The notes below the pieces were generated by a model, which saw only the letters and a program-made list of their open reading frames with translations, was not told the origin of the DNA and did not search any database. A stretch of 36,807 nucleotides of DNA from an uncultured Prolixibacteraceae bacterium (GTDB taxonomy: Bacteria; Bacteroidota; Bacteroidia; Bacteroidales; Prolixibacteraceae). Each line of letters starts with the position of its first letter. The first letter of the stretch is position 1. The translations under genes were made by a program, and so were the position numbers. The stretch is from the NCBI GenBank assembly GCA_937915865.1, contig CALGIG010000108.1, forward strand, positions 1 to 36,807. Reading direction: 5' to 3'. Shown here in pieces: positions 30,208 through 36,807 of the stretch.

Positions 30208-31392
30208 ATGTCAAATGATAAATCCTCGAATACCGCTTTTTTCTCCCCTCCTTCGGAGGGGTTAGGGGAGGCTAGGGGTTTTTATATCATCGACTCCACC
30301 CTTCGTGATGGAGAACAGGCTCCGGGAGTGGTTTTCACGCTCGAAGAGAAATTACGTATAGCGGCGTTGCTCGATGGATGTGGTGTAAGAGAAGTTGAAG
30401 TCGGTACCCCGGGCATGGGCGAAGAGGAAGTTCAAACCATTCGGGAGATTGTTCAGTCGGGCTTTCGTTTCGATAAGCTTTGCTGGGCACGGGCTAAAGA
30501 ATCGGACATTATGGCATCAGCACAAACAGGTGCCAACCGCATCAACATTTCCTTCTCGGTCTCCGACATTCAGCTTTCTGCGATGGGGCGTAACCGCGAA
30601 TGGGTGATGAAGCAAATTGCACCAATGATTTCGCTGGCCCGATCAGAATTCGATTTCGTAGCTATTGGAGCGCAGGATGCATCGCGTGCCGATCGAGAAT
30701 TCCTGAATGAATTTATTGGCGCTTGTCTGGCCGAAGGCGCCGATCGCATTCGCCTGGCCGACACGGTTGGAATCCTGAATCCGATGACTACTGCTGAATT
30801 GTTTTCATCGGTTGTTTCGCTGTTTCCGTTTGTTGATTTCGAATTTCATGGGCACAACGACCTTGGTATGGCCACAGCCAACTCTCTGGTTGCTTTAATG
30901 TCGGGTGCAGGTTCGGTAAGTGCAACCATCAATGGGTTGGGCGAACGCGCCGGAAATGCTTTTTTGGAGGAATTGGTTGCCGCATTAAAAGTGTCTTCAG
31001 GTGTAAACTCCGGAATTCACCTGCCCGAATTGCAGAGGCTGTGTCAGTACGTTTCCGAAGTTTCGTACCGGCAAACGCCCGTTTCAAAGCCTATAACCGG
31101 GGCAAATGTTTGTAGGCACGAATCGGGGATTCATTGTCGGAGTCTTTTGAAGAACGAACTTTCTTACCAGCCTTTCCTGGCCGAAGAAATTGGCAGGCAA
31201 ACCGAAATAGTTATTGGTAAACATTCAGGAAAAGCAACGATTGCCGACTTTTTCAGAAAAAGGAAGATCGAACTTAGCGAGGCGGAGTCTCAATTGTTAA
31301 CGGCTAAAGTAAAGCATCTCTCGATGAGAAAAAAACGGGACCTGAGCGAGATTGAATTGATTTCGTTGGCAGAATCAGTAAAAACAAAATAA
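30208..31392 (+). CDS. nifV: Homocitrate synthase NifV with repeat-derived N-terminus
   Basis: NifV condenses acetyl-CoA with 2-oxoglutarate to homocitrate, the organic ligand of FeMo-co. The 394-residue protein is a DRE-TIM metallolyase: the signature IIDSTLRDGEQAPGVVF is at about 26-42 and FHGHNDLGMATANSL with the metal-binding HxH is near 212-226, followed by NGLGERAGNAFLEEL. The family core starts at FYIIDSTLRDGEQ (residue 24). Residues about 4-23, including FFSPPSEGLGEARG, come from an inverted junction repeat, and no start codon lies between the repeat and the core. The HEPN-like gene follows after 12 bp. Confidence 0.96.
   Translation: MSNDKSSNTAFFSPPSEGLGEARGFYIIDSTLRDGEQAPGVVFTLEEKLRIAALLDGCGVREVEVGTPGMGEEEVQTIREIVQSGFRFDKLCWARAKESDIMASAQTGANRINISFSVSDIQLSAMGRNREWVMKQIAPMISLARSEFDFVAIGAQDASRADREFLNEFIGACLAEGADRIRLADTVGILNPMTTAELFSSVVSLFPFVDFEFHGHNDLGMATANSLVALMSGAGSVSATINGLGERAGNAFLEELVAALKVSSGVNSGIHLPELQRLCQYVSEVSYRQTPVSKPITGANVCRHESGIHCRSLLKNELSYQPFLAEEIGRQTEIVIGKHSGKATIADFFRKRKIELSEAESQLLTAKVKHLSMRKKRDLSEIELISLAESVKTK
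30218..30284 (-). repeat. Junction repeat J4, inverted copy (nifV 5' coding region)
   Basis: ATAAATCCTCGAATACCGC, then TCCCCTCC-TTC-GGAGGGG and TTAGGGGAGGCTAGGGG. It is in frame within nifV and closely matches the copy before the ferredoxin gene (29700-29762), including the lead-in ATAAATCC. Confidence 0.88.
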
Positions 31393-31404
31393 GGAGGATG
31401 CAAA

Positions 31405-31797
31405 ATGGAAGAATGGGAAAAGTATTTGGATGAAGGGCTGGCTTATTGCAAGGTGGCCGTTGGAGCAAAAGAAAAAGGAAAGCTGGGAAATACTGTGATT
31501 TATAATACGGTTGGCTTGGCCGTTGAGAGTTTACTTATGGCTGTTTTAGCCAAGAATAATGTTTACCCTGAACATTCCAGTATCGGTTTTATGTTACGTG
31601 AATTAAAAAAGTTTGTGGTTGTCCCGGAAGAATTCTTTGCCGAAGTGCGGTTTATGAATTCGCTGATGAATTTCTGTTCGTTGGAAGTGGTTGCTGAGTA
31701 TATTCCCACCGACGAGGAAATTGACCGAATGATAAGCTTTGTGATAGCATTGAGAAATTGGACGGAAGAAAGCCTGCTTGCGGTTCAAGAGAAATAG
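31405..31797 (+). CDS. HEPN-like helical protein in the nif/mod operon
   Basis: A 130-residue, mostly alpha-helical protein. The segment NTVGLAVESLLMAVLAKNN followed by PEHSSIGFMLREL resembles the central helices of HEPN-domain proteins. The HEPN nuclease motif Rx4-6H expected near the C-terminus is missing (the local sequence is ALRNWTEESLL), so RNase or toxin activity is unlikely. It has a strong AAGGAGG site overlapping the nifV stop and is followed 42 bp later by a Mop gene, so it is embedded in the nif-to-molybdate operon. No function is known to me; a chaperone or regulatory role in cofactor synthesis is speculation. Confidence 0.6.
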   Translation: MEEWEKYLDEGLAYCKVAVGAKEKGKLGNTVIYNTVGLAVESLLMAVLAKNNVYPEHSSIGFMLRELKKFVVVPEEFFAEVRFMNSLMNFCSLEVVAEYIPTDEEIDRMISFVIALRNWTEESLLAVQEK

Positions 31798-31839
31798 AGT
31801 GTTCAATTATAATAGTATTTAAAGTAAAAATTTTGTCAC

Positions 31840-32049
31840 ATGAAATTAAGTGCGCGCAATCAGTTAAAAGGTAAAATCCTGAAAGTAGATGAAGGATTGA
31901 TTACCGCCAAAGTAGTTCTTGACCTCGGGAATGGCAATGTAATTTCTGCTATTATCTCAAAAGATGCAATTGAAGATTTATGCCTGAAACCTGGAGATGA
32001 TGCTTATGCAATCATCAAATCGACCGAAGTTATTATAGCAACCGATTGA
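31840..32049 (+). CDS. Mop-type molybdate-binding protein (single TOBE domain)
   Basis: A 69-residue single Mop/TOBE domain with the signature KLSARNQLKGKI at the N-terminus and VVLDLGNGNVISAIISKDAI in the centre. Such molbindins assemble into hexamers that store and buffer molybdate in the cytoplasm. It lies between the HEPN-like gene and the modE-like gene, consistent with molybdenum supply for FeMo-co. Here the Mop domain is a free protein and not the C-terminal half of ModE. Confidence 0.92.
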   Translation: MKLSARNQLKGKILKVDEGLITAKVVLDLGNGNVISAIISKDAIEDLCLKPGDDAYAIIKSTEVIIATD

Positions 32050-32065
32050 TCAACAGTTTATTGAT

Positions 32066-32398
32066 ATGATTGAAGTCGAATGCCATATTTCGATCAAAAA
32101 GGATGGGGTTTGTTTTATGAATCCTGTTAAGACCGAACTTCTGAAAGCAATCAGGAAAACCGGAAGTTTAAACTCGGCGGCCAAGCTTCAGAAGATTTCA
32201 TACCAGCACGCTTGGGAAATGATTAATGAGATGAATCAGTTGGCTCCCGAACCTATGGTGATCAAGCAACGAGGCGGAAACCATGGGGGAGGAGCAGCAA
32301 TCACCACTTTTGGCGAGCGGATATTGAATGAGTATGATTTAATTCTAAAGCAAATCAATAAAACTGTGGACCAGGTGAATGTGGAAATCAACCTGTGA
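32066..32398 (+). CDS. ModE-like DNA-binding regulator (N-terminal domain only)
   Basis: A 110-residue winged helix-turn-helix protein corresponding to the DNA-binding half of ModE: LLKAIRKTGSLNSAAKLQKISYQHAWEMI (about 25-53) is the LysR-type HTH typical of ModE, and RGGNHGGGAAITTFGERIL (about 69-87) is its wing. The C-terminal molybdate-binding Mop pair of E. coli ModE is missing. Molybdate sensing may be supplied by the adjoining Mop protein or may differ here. A palindrome matching the ModE operator lies 14 bp after its stop, in front of the porin-mod operon, so the likely job is repressing that operon when molybdate is plentiful. Confidence 0.85.
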   Translation: MIEVECHISIKKDGVCFMNPVKTELLKAIRKTGSLNSAAKLQKISYQHAWEMINEMNQLAPEPMVIKQRGGNHGGGAAITTFGERILNEYDLILKQINKTVDQVNVEINL

Positions 32399-32411
32399 TT
32401 TTTTTTGAATG

Positions 32412-32436
32412 TCGTTATTGTTTTTGTAGATAACGA
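32412..32436. promoter_or_regulatory. Candidate ModE operator
   Basis: TCGTTAT (32412-32418) and ATAACGA (32430-32436) are perfect 7-bp inverted arms with an 11-bp spacer. The arms match the CGTTAT...ATAACG core of the known ModE operator. The site overlaps the candidate -33 box (TTTG 32423-32426), the right place for repression. Confidence 0.65.
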
Positions 32437-32455
32437 AAATGGTTCTTTAAATCTG
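32423..32455 (+). promoter_or_regulatory. Candidate promoter of the porin-modABC operon
   Basis: TTTG at 32423-32426 and TAAATCTG at 32448-32455, one mismatch from TAnnTTTG, are 21 bp apart. Transcription would start near 32462, giving a leader of about 95 nt. The ModE-like box covers the -33 element. Confidence 0.4.
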
Positions 32456-32473
32456 TTAATCTGAAAATAAAAA

Positions 32474-32513
32474 ACCGGAACTCAATCGCCGCAAAATGAT
32501 TAAAAGTTCCGGT
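32474..32513 (+). promoter_or_regulatory. Leader hairpin upstream of the porin gene
   Basis: ACCGGAACT (32474-32482) pairs with AGTTCCGGT (32505-32513) around a 22-nt loop in the predicted leader of the porin-mod message. It has no T-tract, so it is not an obvious terminator. The fold does not resemble the molybdenum cofactor riboswitch, which is much larger. Confidence 0.45.
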
Positions 32514-32555
32514 GTATTAAAATCAATTCAATTTTAACCCTTTAAAGTTAGCAAA

Positions 32556-33851
32556 ATGGAAAAGAAATTTTTAGGATGTTTAATGATTTGTCTGTTGTCG
32601 GGATTTTTTTCGGCAATCGGGCAAACAACCATCGATGTCGAGTTTCGGCCAAGAACCGAATTCAGGCAGGGATTTAACCAGCCTTTGCTTGATGGCACAA
32701 AACCAGGTTTTTTAACTACCCAGCGAACGCGGTTGAATTTCAACTACAAAGGCGGAATTGTAAGTGGAAAAGTCACTTTGCAGGATTCACGCATTTTTGG
32801 TGAAACCGATACCAAGCAGCCTGCAACCGCCACTACCGGCAGCATTGGCGTTTATGAAGCCTGGGCTGAAATGTTACTCTATTCAGGAACCAGTTTAAAA
32901 ATTGGTCGCCAGGGAATTCAGTTCGAAGATGGACGTTTATTTAGCCTTTCGCCATGGAGTTTAACCGGAAATGCACATGATTTGGCTCAGCTTCATTACG
33001 TTGCTCCTGGATTGGATATTCAGTTGGGCTATGCTTTTAATAACCAGAAAGCATACAATGCCGATACATCTTATTATGCCATCAGTAAAATGTATAAAGA
33101 ACTTGAATTCTTACACATCACAAAAACGTTGGCCAGTGGTCTCGATTTAAGTTTACTTGGCATTGACGAATCGTTCATGAACAGTAAAACTGATCGGAGT
33201 TTATATCATCGCTATACCACTGGCGGTACATTACAACTAAAAAACGATAAAAATCCACTTGGATTTCTGGCCACGGCTTATTATCAATTTGGGAAAAGTG
33301 CACCAACTGTCAATCTGGATGCTTATTTACTCGCCGTTAAAGGAACGTATACTTTCAATAGCAAGATTACAGGAATACTGGGCGCCGATTATTATTCAGG
33401 GTCTTCAACAACGCTCGAAGCTTCAAAAACCAATACATTCAATAAATTGCCTTATGGTGTCAATCATTCATTCAACGGGTACATGGAGTATTGGGCAACG
33501 CTGCCCAAGGGCGGTTTATTTAATTATCTCGGAGGGATTAGCCTGAAATTAAATAAACGCTTGAGTTCTGAAATAACCTATTATGGTTTTAAGCTGGCCA
33601 AAGGAATGGTCTCGGGCAAAACGGATGTTGAAAAGAATATTGGCTCGGAGTTAGACCTTGTATTGAATTATAAATTCTCTGCTGAAACGGCCATTCAGTT
33701 TGCATGGTGTACTTATTTCGAAACGAATGGTACTAAGCTGCTAAAATACAAATCGACAACTGCTGAAACCCGCTTCCCGCAATATGCTTATGTAATGTTT
33801 ACGATTAAACCACAGTTGTATAAAACGCCAGTGGTTGTTGATAGCAAATAA
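32556..33851 (+). CDS. Alginate-export-type outer-membrane beta-barrel in the mod operon
   Basis: A 431-residue protein with a signal peptide (MEKKFLGCLMICLLSGFFSA) and the alternating beta-strand pattern of a porin, starting QTTIDVEFRPRTEFRQGF and VSGKVTLQDSRIFGET, as in the alginate export (AlgE-like) family, and ending in aromatic strands (YAYVMFTIKPQLY). It is the first gene of the ModE-box-controlled operon and is followed 24 bp later by modA. That context suggests an outer-membrane channel that admits molybdate or another scarce anion. The anion role is inferred from the operon, not from the sequence. Confidence 0.82.
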   Translation: MEKKFLGCLMICLLSGFFSAIGQTTIDVEFRPRTEFRQGFNQPLLDGTKPGFLTTQRTRLNFNYKGGIVSGKVTLQDSRIFGETDTKQPATATTGSIGVYEAWAEMLLYSGTSLKIGRQGIQFEDGRLFSLSPWSLTGNAHDLAQLHYVAPGLDIQLGYAFNNQKAYNADTSYYAISKMYKELEFLHITKTLASGLDLSLLGIDESFMNSKTDRSLYHRYTTGGTLQLKNDKNPLGFLATAYYQFGKSAPTVNLDAYLLAVKGTYTFNSKITGILGADYYSGSSTTLEASKTNTFNKLPYGVNHSFNGYMEYWATLPKGGLFNYLGGISLKLNKRLSSEITYYGFKLAKGMVSGKTDVEKNIGSELDLVLNYKFSAETAIQFAWCTYFETNGTKLLKYKSTTAETRFPQYAYVMFTIKPQLYKTPVVVDSK

Positions 33852-33875
33852 TTCTGAAACTTAAAAAATCACACT

Positions 33876-34610
33876 ATGAAACGCGTAATATTTATACTAT
33901 TTCTGTTTACAGTACTTGCTGCCCATTCTCAAACCGTAAAAGTAGCAGCGGCAGCAAACCTTCGTTTTGTTTTCGATGAAATAAAATCGAGCTATGTTCA
34001 GGCAAATCCACAAAGCAATGTTGCTGTCATCTTTGGTTCCTCAGGAGCCCTTCTTCAGCAAATATTAAATGGTGCCGAGTTCGATGTTTTTATGGCTGCC
34101 GACAATTCGTTTCCGGTAAAATTGAGAGATCAGGGGGCAGCTTCGGGAGAAATGAAGGTATATGCGCTGGGAAAACTGGTACTGTGGAGCAACACACTCG
34201 ATGTATCGAAAGGTTTAGCCATTCTAACTGATCCGTCGGTAAAGCGTATTGCTGTGGCAAAACCAGATTTGGCCCCCTACGGTGACAGGGCTGTGGCTTG
34301 CCTGAAACAGGCTGGCTTGTTCGAAAAAGTAAAGGACAAGATTATTTATGCCGATAATATTTCGCAGACGGCTCAATTTGCACAGACTGGAAATGCTGAA
34401 GTGGCTTTCTTGGCGCTATCGCTGACATTAACTCCTGATATGAAAGGTTCGGTATATGTTATTGACCCCCAAACGTATAAACCTGTTGAACAGGCAATGA
34501 TTTTAGTTAAAGGCTGGAAAGTAAATCCTGAAGCTGCTAAATTCATGAAGTTTGTTTTAAGCCCACAATGCAGGCCGATCTTCGAAAAATTTGGATATAT
34601 CGTACCATAA
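33876..34610 (+). CDS. modA: Molybdate ABC transporter substrate-binding protein
   Basis: A 244-residue periplasmic binding protein with a signal peptide (MKRVIFILFLFTVLAAHS). The mature start VKVAAAANLRFVFDEIK is the hallmark of ModA, as are VIFGSSGALLQQILNGAEFDVFMAAD, supplying the oxyanion-binding serines and alanine amides, and the later YADNISQTAQFAQTGNAEVAF. It delivers molybdate to ModBC. It lies between the porin and the TOBE protein genes in the molybdate operon. Confidence 0.96.
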   Translation: MKRVIFILFLFTVLAAHSQTVKVAAAANLRFVFDEIKSSYVQANPQSNVAVIFGSSGALLQQILNGAEFDVFMAADNSFPVKLRDQGAASGEMKVYALGKLVLWSNTLDVSKGLAILTDPSVKRIAVAKPDLAPYGDRAVACLKQAGLFEKVKDKIIYADNISQTAQFAQTGNAEVAFLALSLTLTPDMKGSVYVIDPQTYKPVEQAMILVKGWKVNPEAAKFMKFVLSPQCRPIFEKFGYIVP

Positions 34611-34617
34611 AATAAAT

Positions 34618-34701
34618 AAGGCAAAAGGTAAAAGTCAAAAATGGATAATCCGAAATTTTTGACTTCCCCTTTTTATCCTTTTGTCTTTAAACTCTTGCCT
34701 T
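34618..34701. repeat. Imperfect inverted repeat between modA and the TOBE gene
   Basis: AAGGCAA (34618-34624) pairs with TTGCCTT (34695-34701), and inside it AAGTCAAAAA (34632-34641) pairs with TTTTTGACTT (34656-34665). The two nested stems give a hairpin of about 84 nt between two genes of the same operon. It may attenuate or stabilise the message, or be an interspersed repeat. Confidence 0.65.
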
Positions 34702-34705
34702 TGAA

Positions 34706-35110
34706 ATGAACAAACTACCCGGAACAATTACCAAAATTCAACAATCGGGAGCAATTCTGCTGGTTGACGTTGAAGTTGAGCAGCAGATATTTTCAGCTCT
34801 GATGATTGAATCGGCTGTTCGTCCAGAATGGCTATTCGAAAATAGAATGATAAATATTGTATTTAAAGAAACAGAAGTTTCTTTGGCAAAACCCCCTGTG
34901 GGACAGATAAGCATACGAAACCGAATGAGATGTACTATTATGGAAATAGATCGAGGCGATTTGCTGAGCAAAGTAACCCTGAAATTTATGGGTTATACCA
35001 TTGTTTCGGCTATTACAACCAGGGCAGTTGACTCGCTTCAGCTAAACATTGGCGATGAAATTGAAGCGTTGATTAAGTCCAACGAAGTATCGTTGATGAA
35101 AAAACAATAA
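34706..35110 (+). CDS. TOBE/di-Mop domain protein
   Basis: A 134-residue cytoplasmic protein built of two TOBE-like modules: GTITKIQQSGAILLVDVEV (about 6-24), the weaker copy, and ISIRNRMRCTIMEIDRGDLLSKVTLK (about 68-93) with IVSAITTRAVDSL, the clearer Mop copy. Proteins of this type bind molybdate or tungstate and may buffer it for the cell or regulate the transporter. It lies between modA and modB, and modB starts 19 bp after it. Confidence 0.85.
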   Translation: MNKLPGTITKIQQSGAILLVDVEVEQQIFSALMIESAVRPEWLFENRMINIVFKETEVSLAKPPVGQISIRNRMRCTIMEIDRGDLLSKVTLKFMGYTIVSAITTRAVDSLQLNIGDEIEALIKSNEVSLMKKQ

Positions 35111-35129
35111 TTTGAAAATACGTTACACG

Positions 35130-35810
35130 ATGGATTCACAATTTTTAGAAACACTTTGGATAACTTTTAAGTTGGCCTTTTCTACAACCACAATTCTATT
35201 AATTATAGGATTGCCTTTTGCCTGGTGGCTGGCCTATACTCAAGTGAAGATTAAGCCATTTATAGAAGCATTGGTAAGTATGCCAATGGTTTTGCCTCCT
35301 TCTGTTATTGGATATTATATGTTGGTAGTATATAGTCCACGCAATTGGTTTGGTGAGTGGCTTGGTAGTGTTTTCGATATTCGGCTGGCCTTTACTTTCC
35401 AAGGAGTGTTAATTGCTTCGGTCATCTTCAGTTTGCCATTTATGGTACAGCCGTTGCATAACGGGCTAAATGCTTTGTCCGACAGTCTTCGGGAAGCATC
35501 CTACACCTTGGGAAAATCGAAATGGGTGACTTTCCTGAAAGTTTTACTGCCCAATATAAAACCATCGGTAATCACGGCGGTAGCTCTTACTTTTGCTCAT
35601 AGCATAGGTGAATTTGGAATAGTGTTGATGGTAGGAGGGAATATGCCCGGAGAAACTCGTGTTGCTTCCATTGCGATTTACGACGAAGTTCAGGCGCTTA
35701 ATTTCAACGCTGCCAATTTCTACGCCTTGATATTATTCCTGATATCACTTATTCTTCTAACAACCATTTACAGTGTTAATAAAAAATACGATTCATGGAA
35801 AATTGTGTAA
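35130..35810 (+). CDS. modB: Molybdate ABC transporter permease
   Basis: A 226-residue inner-membrane permease with about five membrane segments. The cytoplasmic EAA loop that contacts ModC is EASYTLGKSKWVTFLKVLLP, and GEFGIVLMVGGNMPGETRV is typical of ModB. The ATG at 35130 is preferred; a TTG at 35112 would add only six residues (MKIRYT) without a family match. The modC start overlaps its end by 16 bp. Confidence 0.95.
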   Translation: MDSQFLETLWITFKLAFSTTTILLIIGLPFAWWLAYTQVKIKPFIEALVSMPMVLPPSVIGYYMLVVYSPRNWFGEWLGSVFDIRLAFTFQGVLIASVIFSLPFMVQPLHNGLNALSDSLREASYTLGKSKWVTFLKVLLPNIKPSVITAVALTFAHSIGEFGIVLMVGGNMPGETRVASIAIYDEVQALNFNAANFYALILFLISLILLTTIYSVNKKYDSWKIV

Positions 35811-36682
35811 TCGATGTTCAGGTACGCAAGCGGATGGTTACAGCCAATGGCCCAATGGATATGGTTATTGAAACCAAGATAGAAATGGGTAAACTGATCG
35901 CTCTATTTGGCGATTCAGGAGCAGGAAAAACCACGTTATTACGGATATTGGCCGGATTAATTGTTCCAGATGAAGGACAAATCAGATTCGGACAAACTGT
36001 TTGGTTCGATTCCAAGAGAAAAATCAATCTACCCCCGCAACAGCGGAACATCAGCCTGATGTTTCAGGATTATGCGCTTTTCCCGAATATGACTGTAGCC
36101 GAAAACATTACTTTTGCACAACCAGAACCCAATTTTATTGAGGTTGAAAAATTACTTCATCTTTTTGGACTGGCTGAATTGCAGAAGCGGAAACCATCAG
36201 GGTTGTCGGGTGGGCAAAAGCAACGGGTAGCTCTTGCCCGTGCATTGGCGCGAAAACCACAGTTATTGTTACTGGACGAGCCTCTCTCGTCGCTCGATGC
36301 AGAAATGCGTTTGCTACTTCAGGATGAAATTGAAAAAGTGCACCGGCAATGGGGGATTACAATTGTAATGGTTAGTCACGATTTAAACGAGGTATTTCGA
36401 CTGGCTTCGCATGTAATTCATCTCGAAAACGGCATGATAGCGCGTATTGGCACTCCAGATGATGTGTTTTCTAATAATAATATCAGCGGAAAGGTTCAAA
36501 TTACCGGGCAGATTGCCCGAATCGATTACCAGGATGTTGTTAATATCGTTACAGTAATTGTAGGCGGGAACCAGGTTATTAAAGTAATTGCCTTCGACAG
36601 TGATCTCGAAAATGTAAATATTGGCGATCGCGTCTCCGTTTTTTCTAAAGCTTTCAACCCAATTATTTGTAAACTGAATTAA
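35795..36682 (+). CDS. modC: Molybdate ABC transporter ATPase
   Basis: A 295-residue ABC ATPase. Walker A is GDSGAGKTT (39-47), the Q-loop QDYALFP (91-97), the signature LSGGQ (137-141), Walker B LLLLDEP (157-163) and the H-loop MVSHDLNEV follows. A C-terminal extension from about 228 is a TOBE domain, as in other ModC proteins, which can sense molybdate to inhibit the transporter. Overlap with modB by 16 bp implies translational coupling and a fixed stoichiometry. It is the last gene in the window; the 125 bp after it hold no gene. Confidence 0.96.
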   Translation: MENCVIDVQVRKRMVTANGPMDMVIETKIEMGKLIALFGDSGAGKTTLLRILAGLIVPDEGQIRFGQTVWFDSKRKINLPPQQRNISLMFQDYALFPNMTVAENITFAQPEPNFIEVEKLLHLFGLAELQKRKPSGLSGGQKQRVALARALARKPQLLLLDEPLSSLDAEMRLLLQDEIEKVHRQWGITIVMVSHDLNEVFRLASHVIHLENGMIARIGTPDDVFSNNNISGKVQITGQIARIDYQDVVNIVTVIVGGNQVIKVIAFDSDLENVNIGDRVSVFSKAFNPIICKLN

Positions 36683-36807
36683 TCTTTCACAATTCGTTAA
36701 TCTTTTTTTAGTTGTAAATATCGGGTTTCCAATGAGATAAAAGAGATGCATTAAGAATCAAAAAAAAGAATAGTGAAAGGTTTGGGAAATTGGAAAAAAA
36801 GGGTCTA

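Noticed and set aside
26504..30284. CRISPR array or transposon ends
   Set aside because: The repeats are few, variable, paired in opposite orientation and separated by genes; there are no regular spacers, transposase genes or obvious target-site duplications.
31405..31797. HEPN toxin of a toxin-antitoxin pair
   Set aside because: The Rx4-6H motif is missing and no MNT-type antitoxin gene is adjacent; the context is nif/mod.
32462..32555. Molybdenum cofactor riboswitch in the porin-mod leader
   Set aside because: The leader is under 100 nt with one simple 9-bp stem, too small and simple for that riboswitch.
35112..35129. modB start at TTG 35112
   Set aside because: It would add only six residues two bases after the previous stop; the ATG at 35130 fits the family start.

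Overview
The window reads as chromosomal DNA of an anaerobic or facultative member of the Bacteroidota, most likely class Bacteroidia near the Marinilabiliales/Prolixibacteraceae. This is inferred from gene content and style and was not tested by a search. The supporting traits are weak or absent Shine-Dalgarno sites on most genes, TAnnTTTG-type -7 promoter elements, a NagB/PIG-L fusion, menaquinone genes, an alginate-export-type porin, and many short palindromic intergenic repeats. No rRNA, tRNA, transposase, phage gene or CRISPR array was seen.

Layout. (1) 1-3069: menB and menA (menaquinone synthesis) separated by a P-loop ATPase gene that appears to have its own promoter, with a tandem 11-bp repeat at the left edge. 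(2) 3145-10683, all on the minus strand: upp, a FemAB/GNAT-like transferase overlapping a polysaccharide-deacetylase-like gene, radC, and a NagB-PIG-L fusion downstream of a ROK regulator. (3) 10684-17098: two long non-coding stretches around a TauE-type permease, then a GHL10 glycoside-hydrolase-like protein, a glycosyltransferase and a DUF4056 protein. (4) 17323-31392: a nitrogen-fixation island: nifA, a GNAT gene, then nifH-nifI1-nifI2-nifD-nifK-nifE-nifN-nifB-[2Fe-2S] ferredoxin-nifV. (5) 31405-36682: a HEPN-like protein, a Mop protein, a ModE-like regulator, then a ModE-box-controlled unit of porin, modA, a TOBE protein, modB and modC for molybdate uptake.

How it works together. NifA with sigma-54 should switch on nifH from a good -24/-12 promoter at about 20060-20075. 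NifI1/NifI2 would switch nitrogenase activity off when nitrogen is sufficient. NifB, NifEN and NifV build FeMo-co. The adjoining mod genes supply and sense molybdenum. Standalone nifU, nifS and nifX are absent, and NifB carries a C-terminal NifX-like domain.

The most unusual feature is a family of GC-rich palindromic repeats at four consecutive gene junctions (nifE/nifN, nifN/nifB, nifB/fdx, fdx/nifV). At each junction a forward copy starts at or next to the upstream stop codon and an inverted copy lies near the downstream start. At nifN, nifB and nifV the inverted copy is inside the coding region and translated in frame. At nifE the forward copy has been read into a C-terminal extension of about 42 residues. 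The start codons of nifN, nifB and nifV therefore sit in the loop between two complementary arms.
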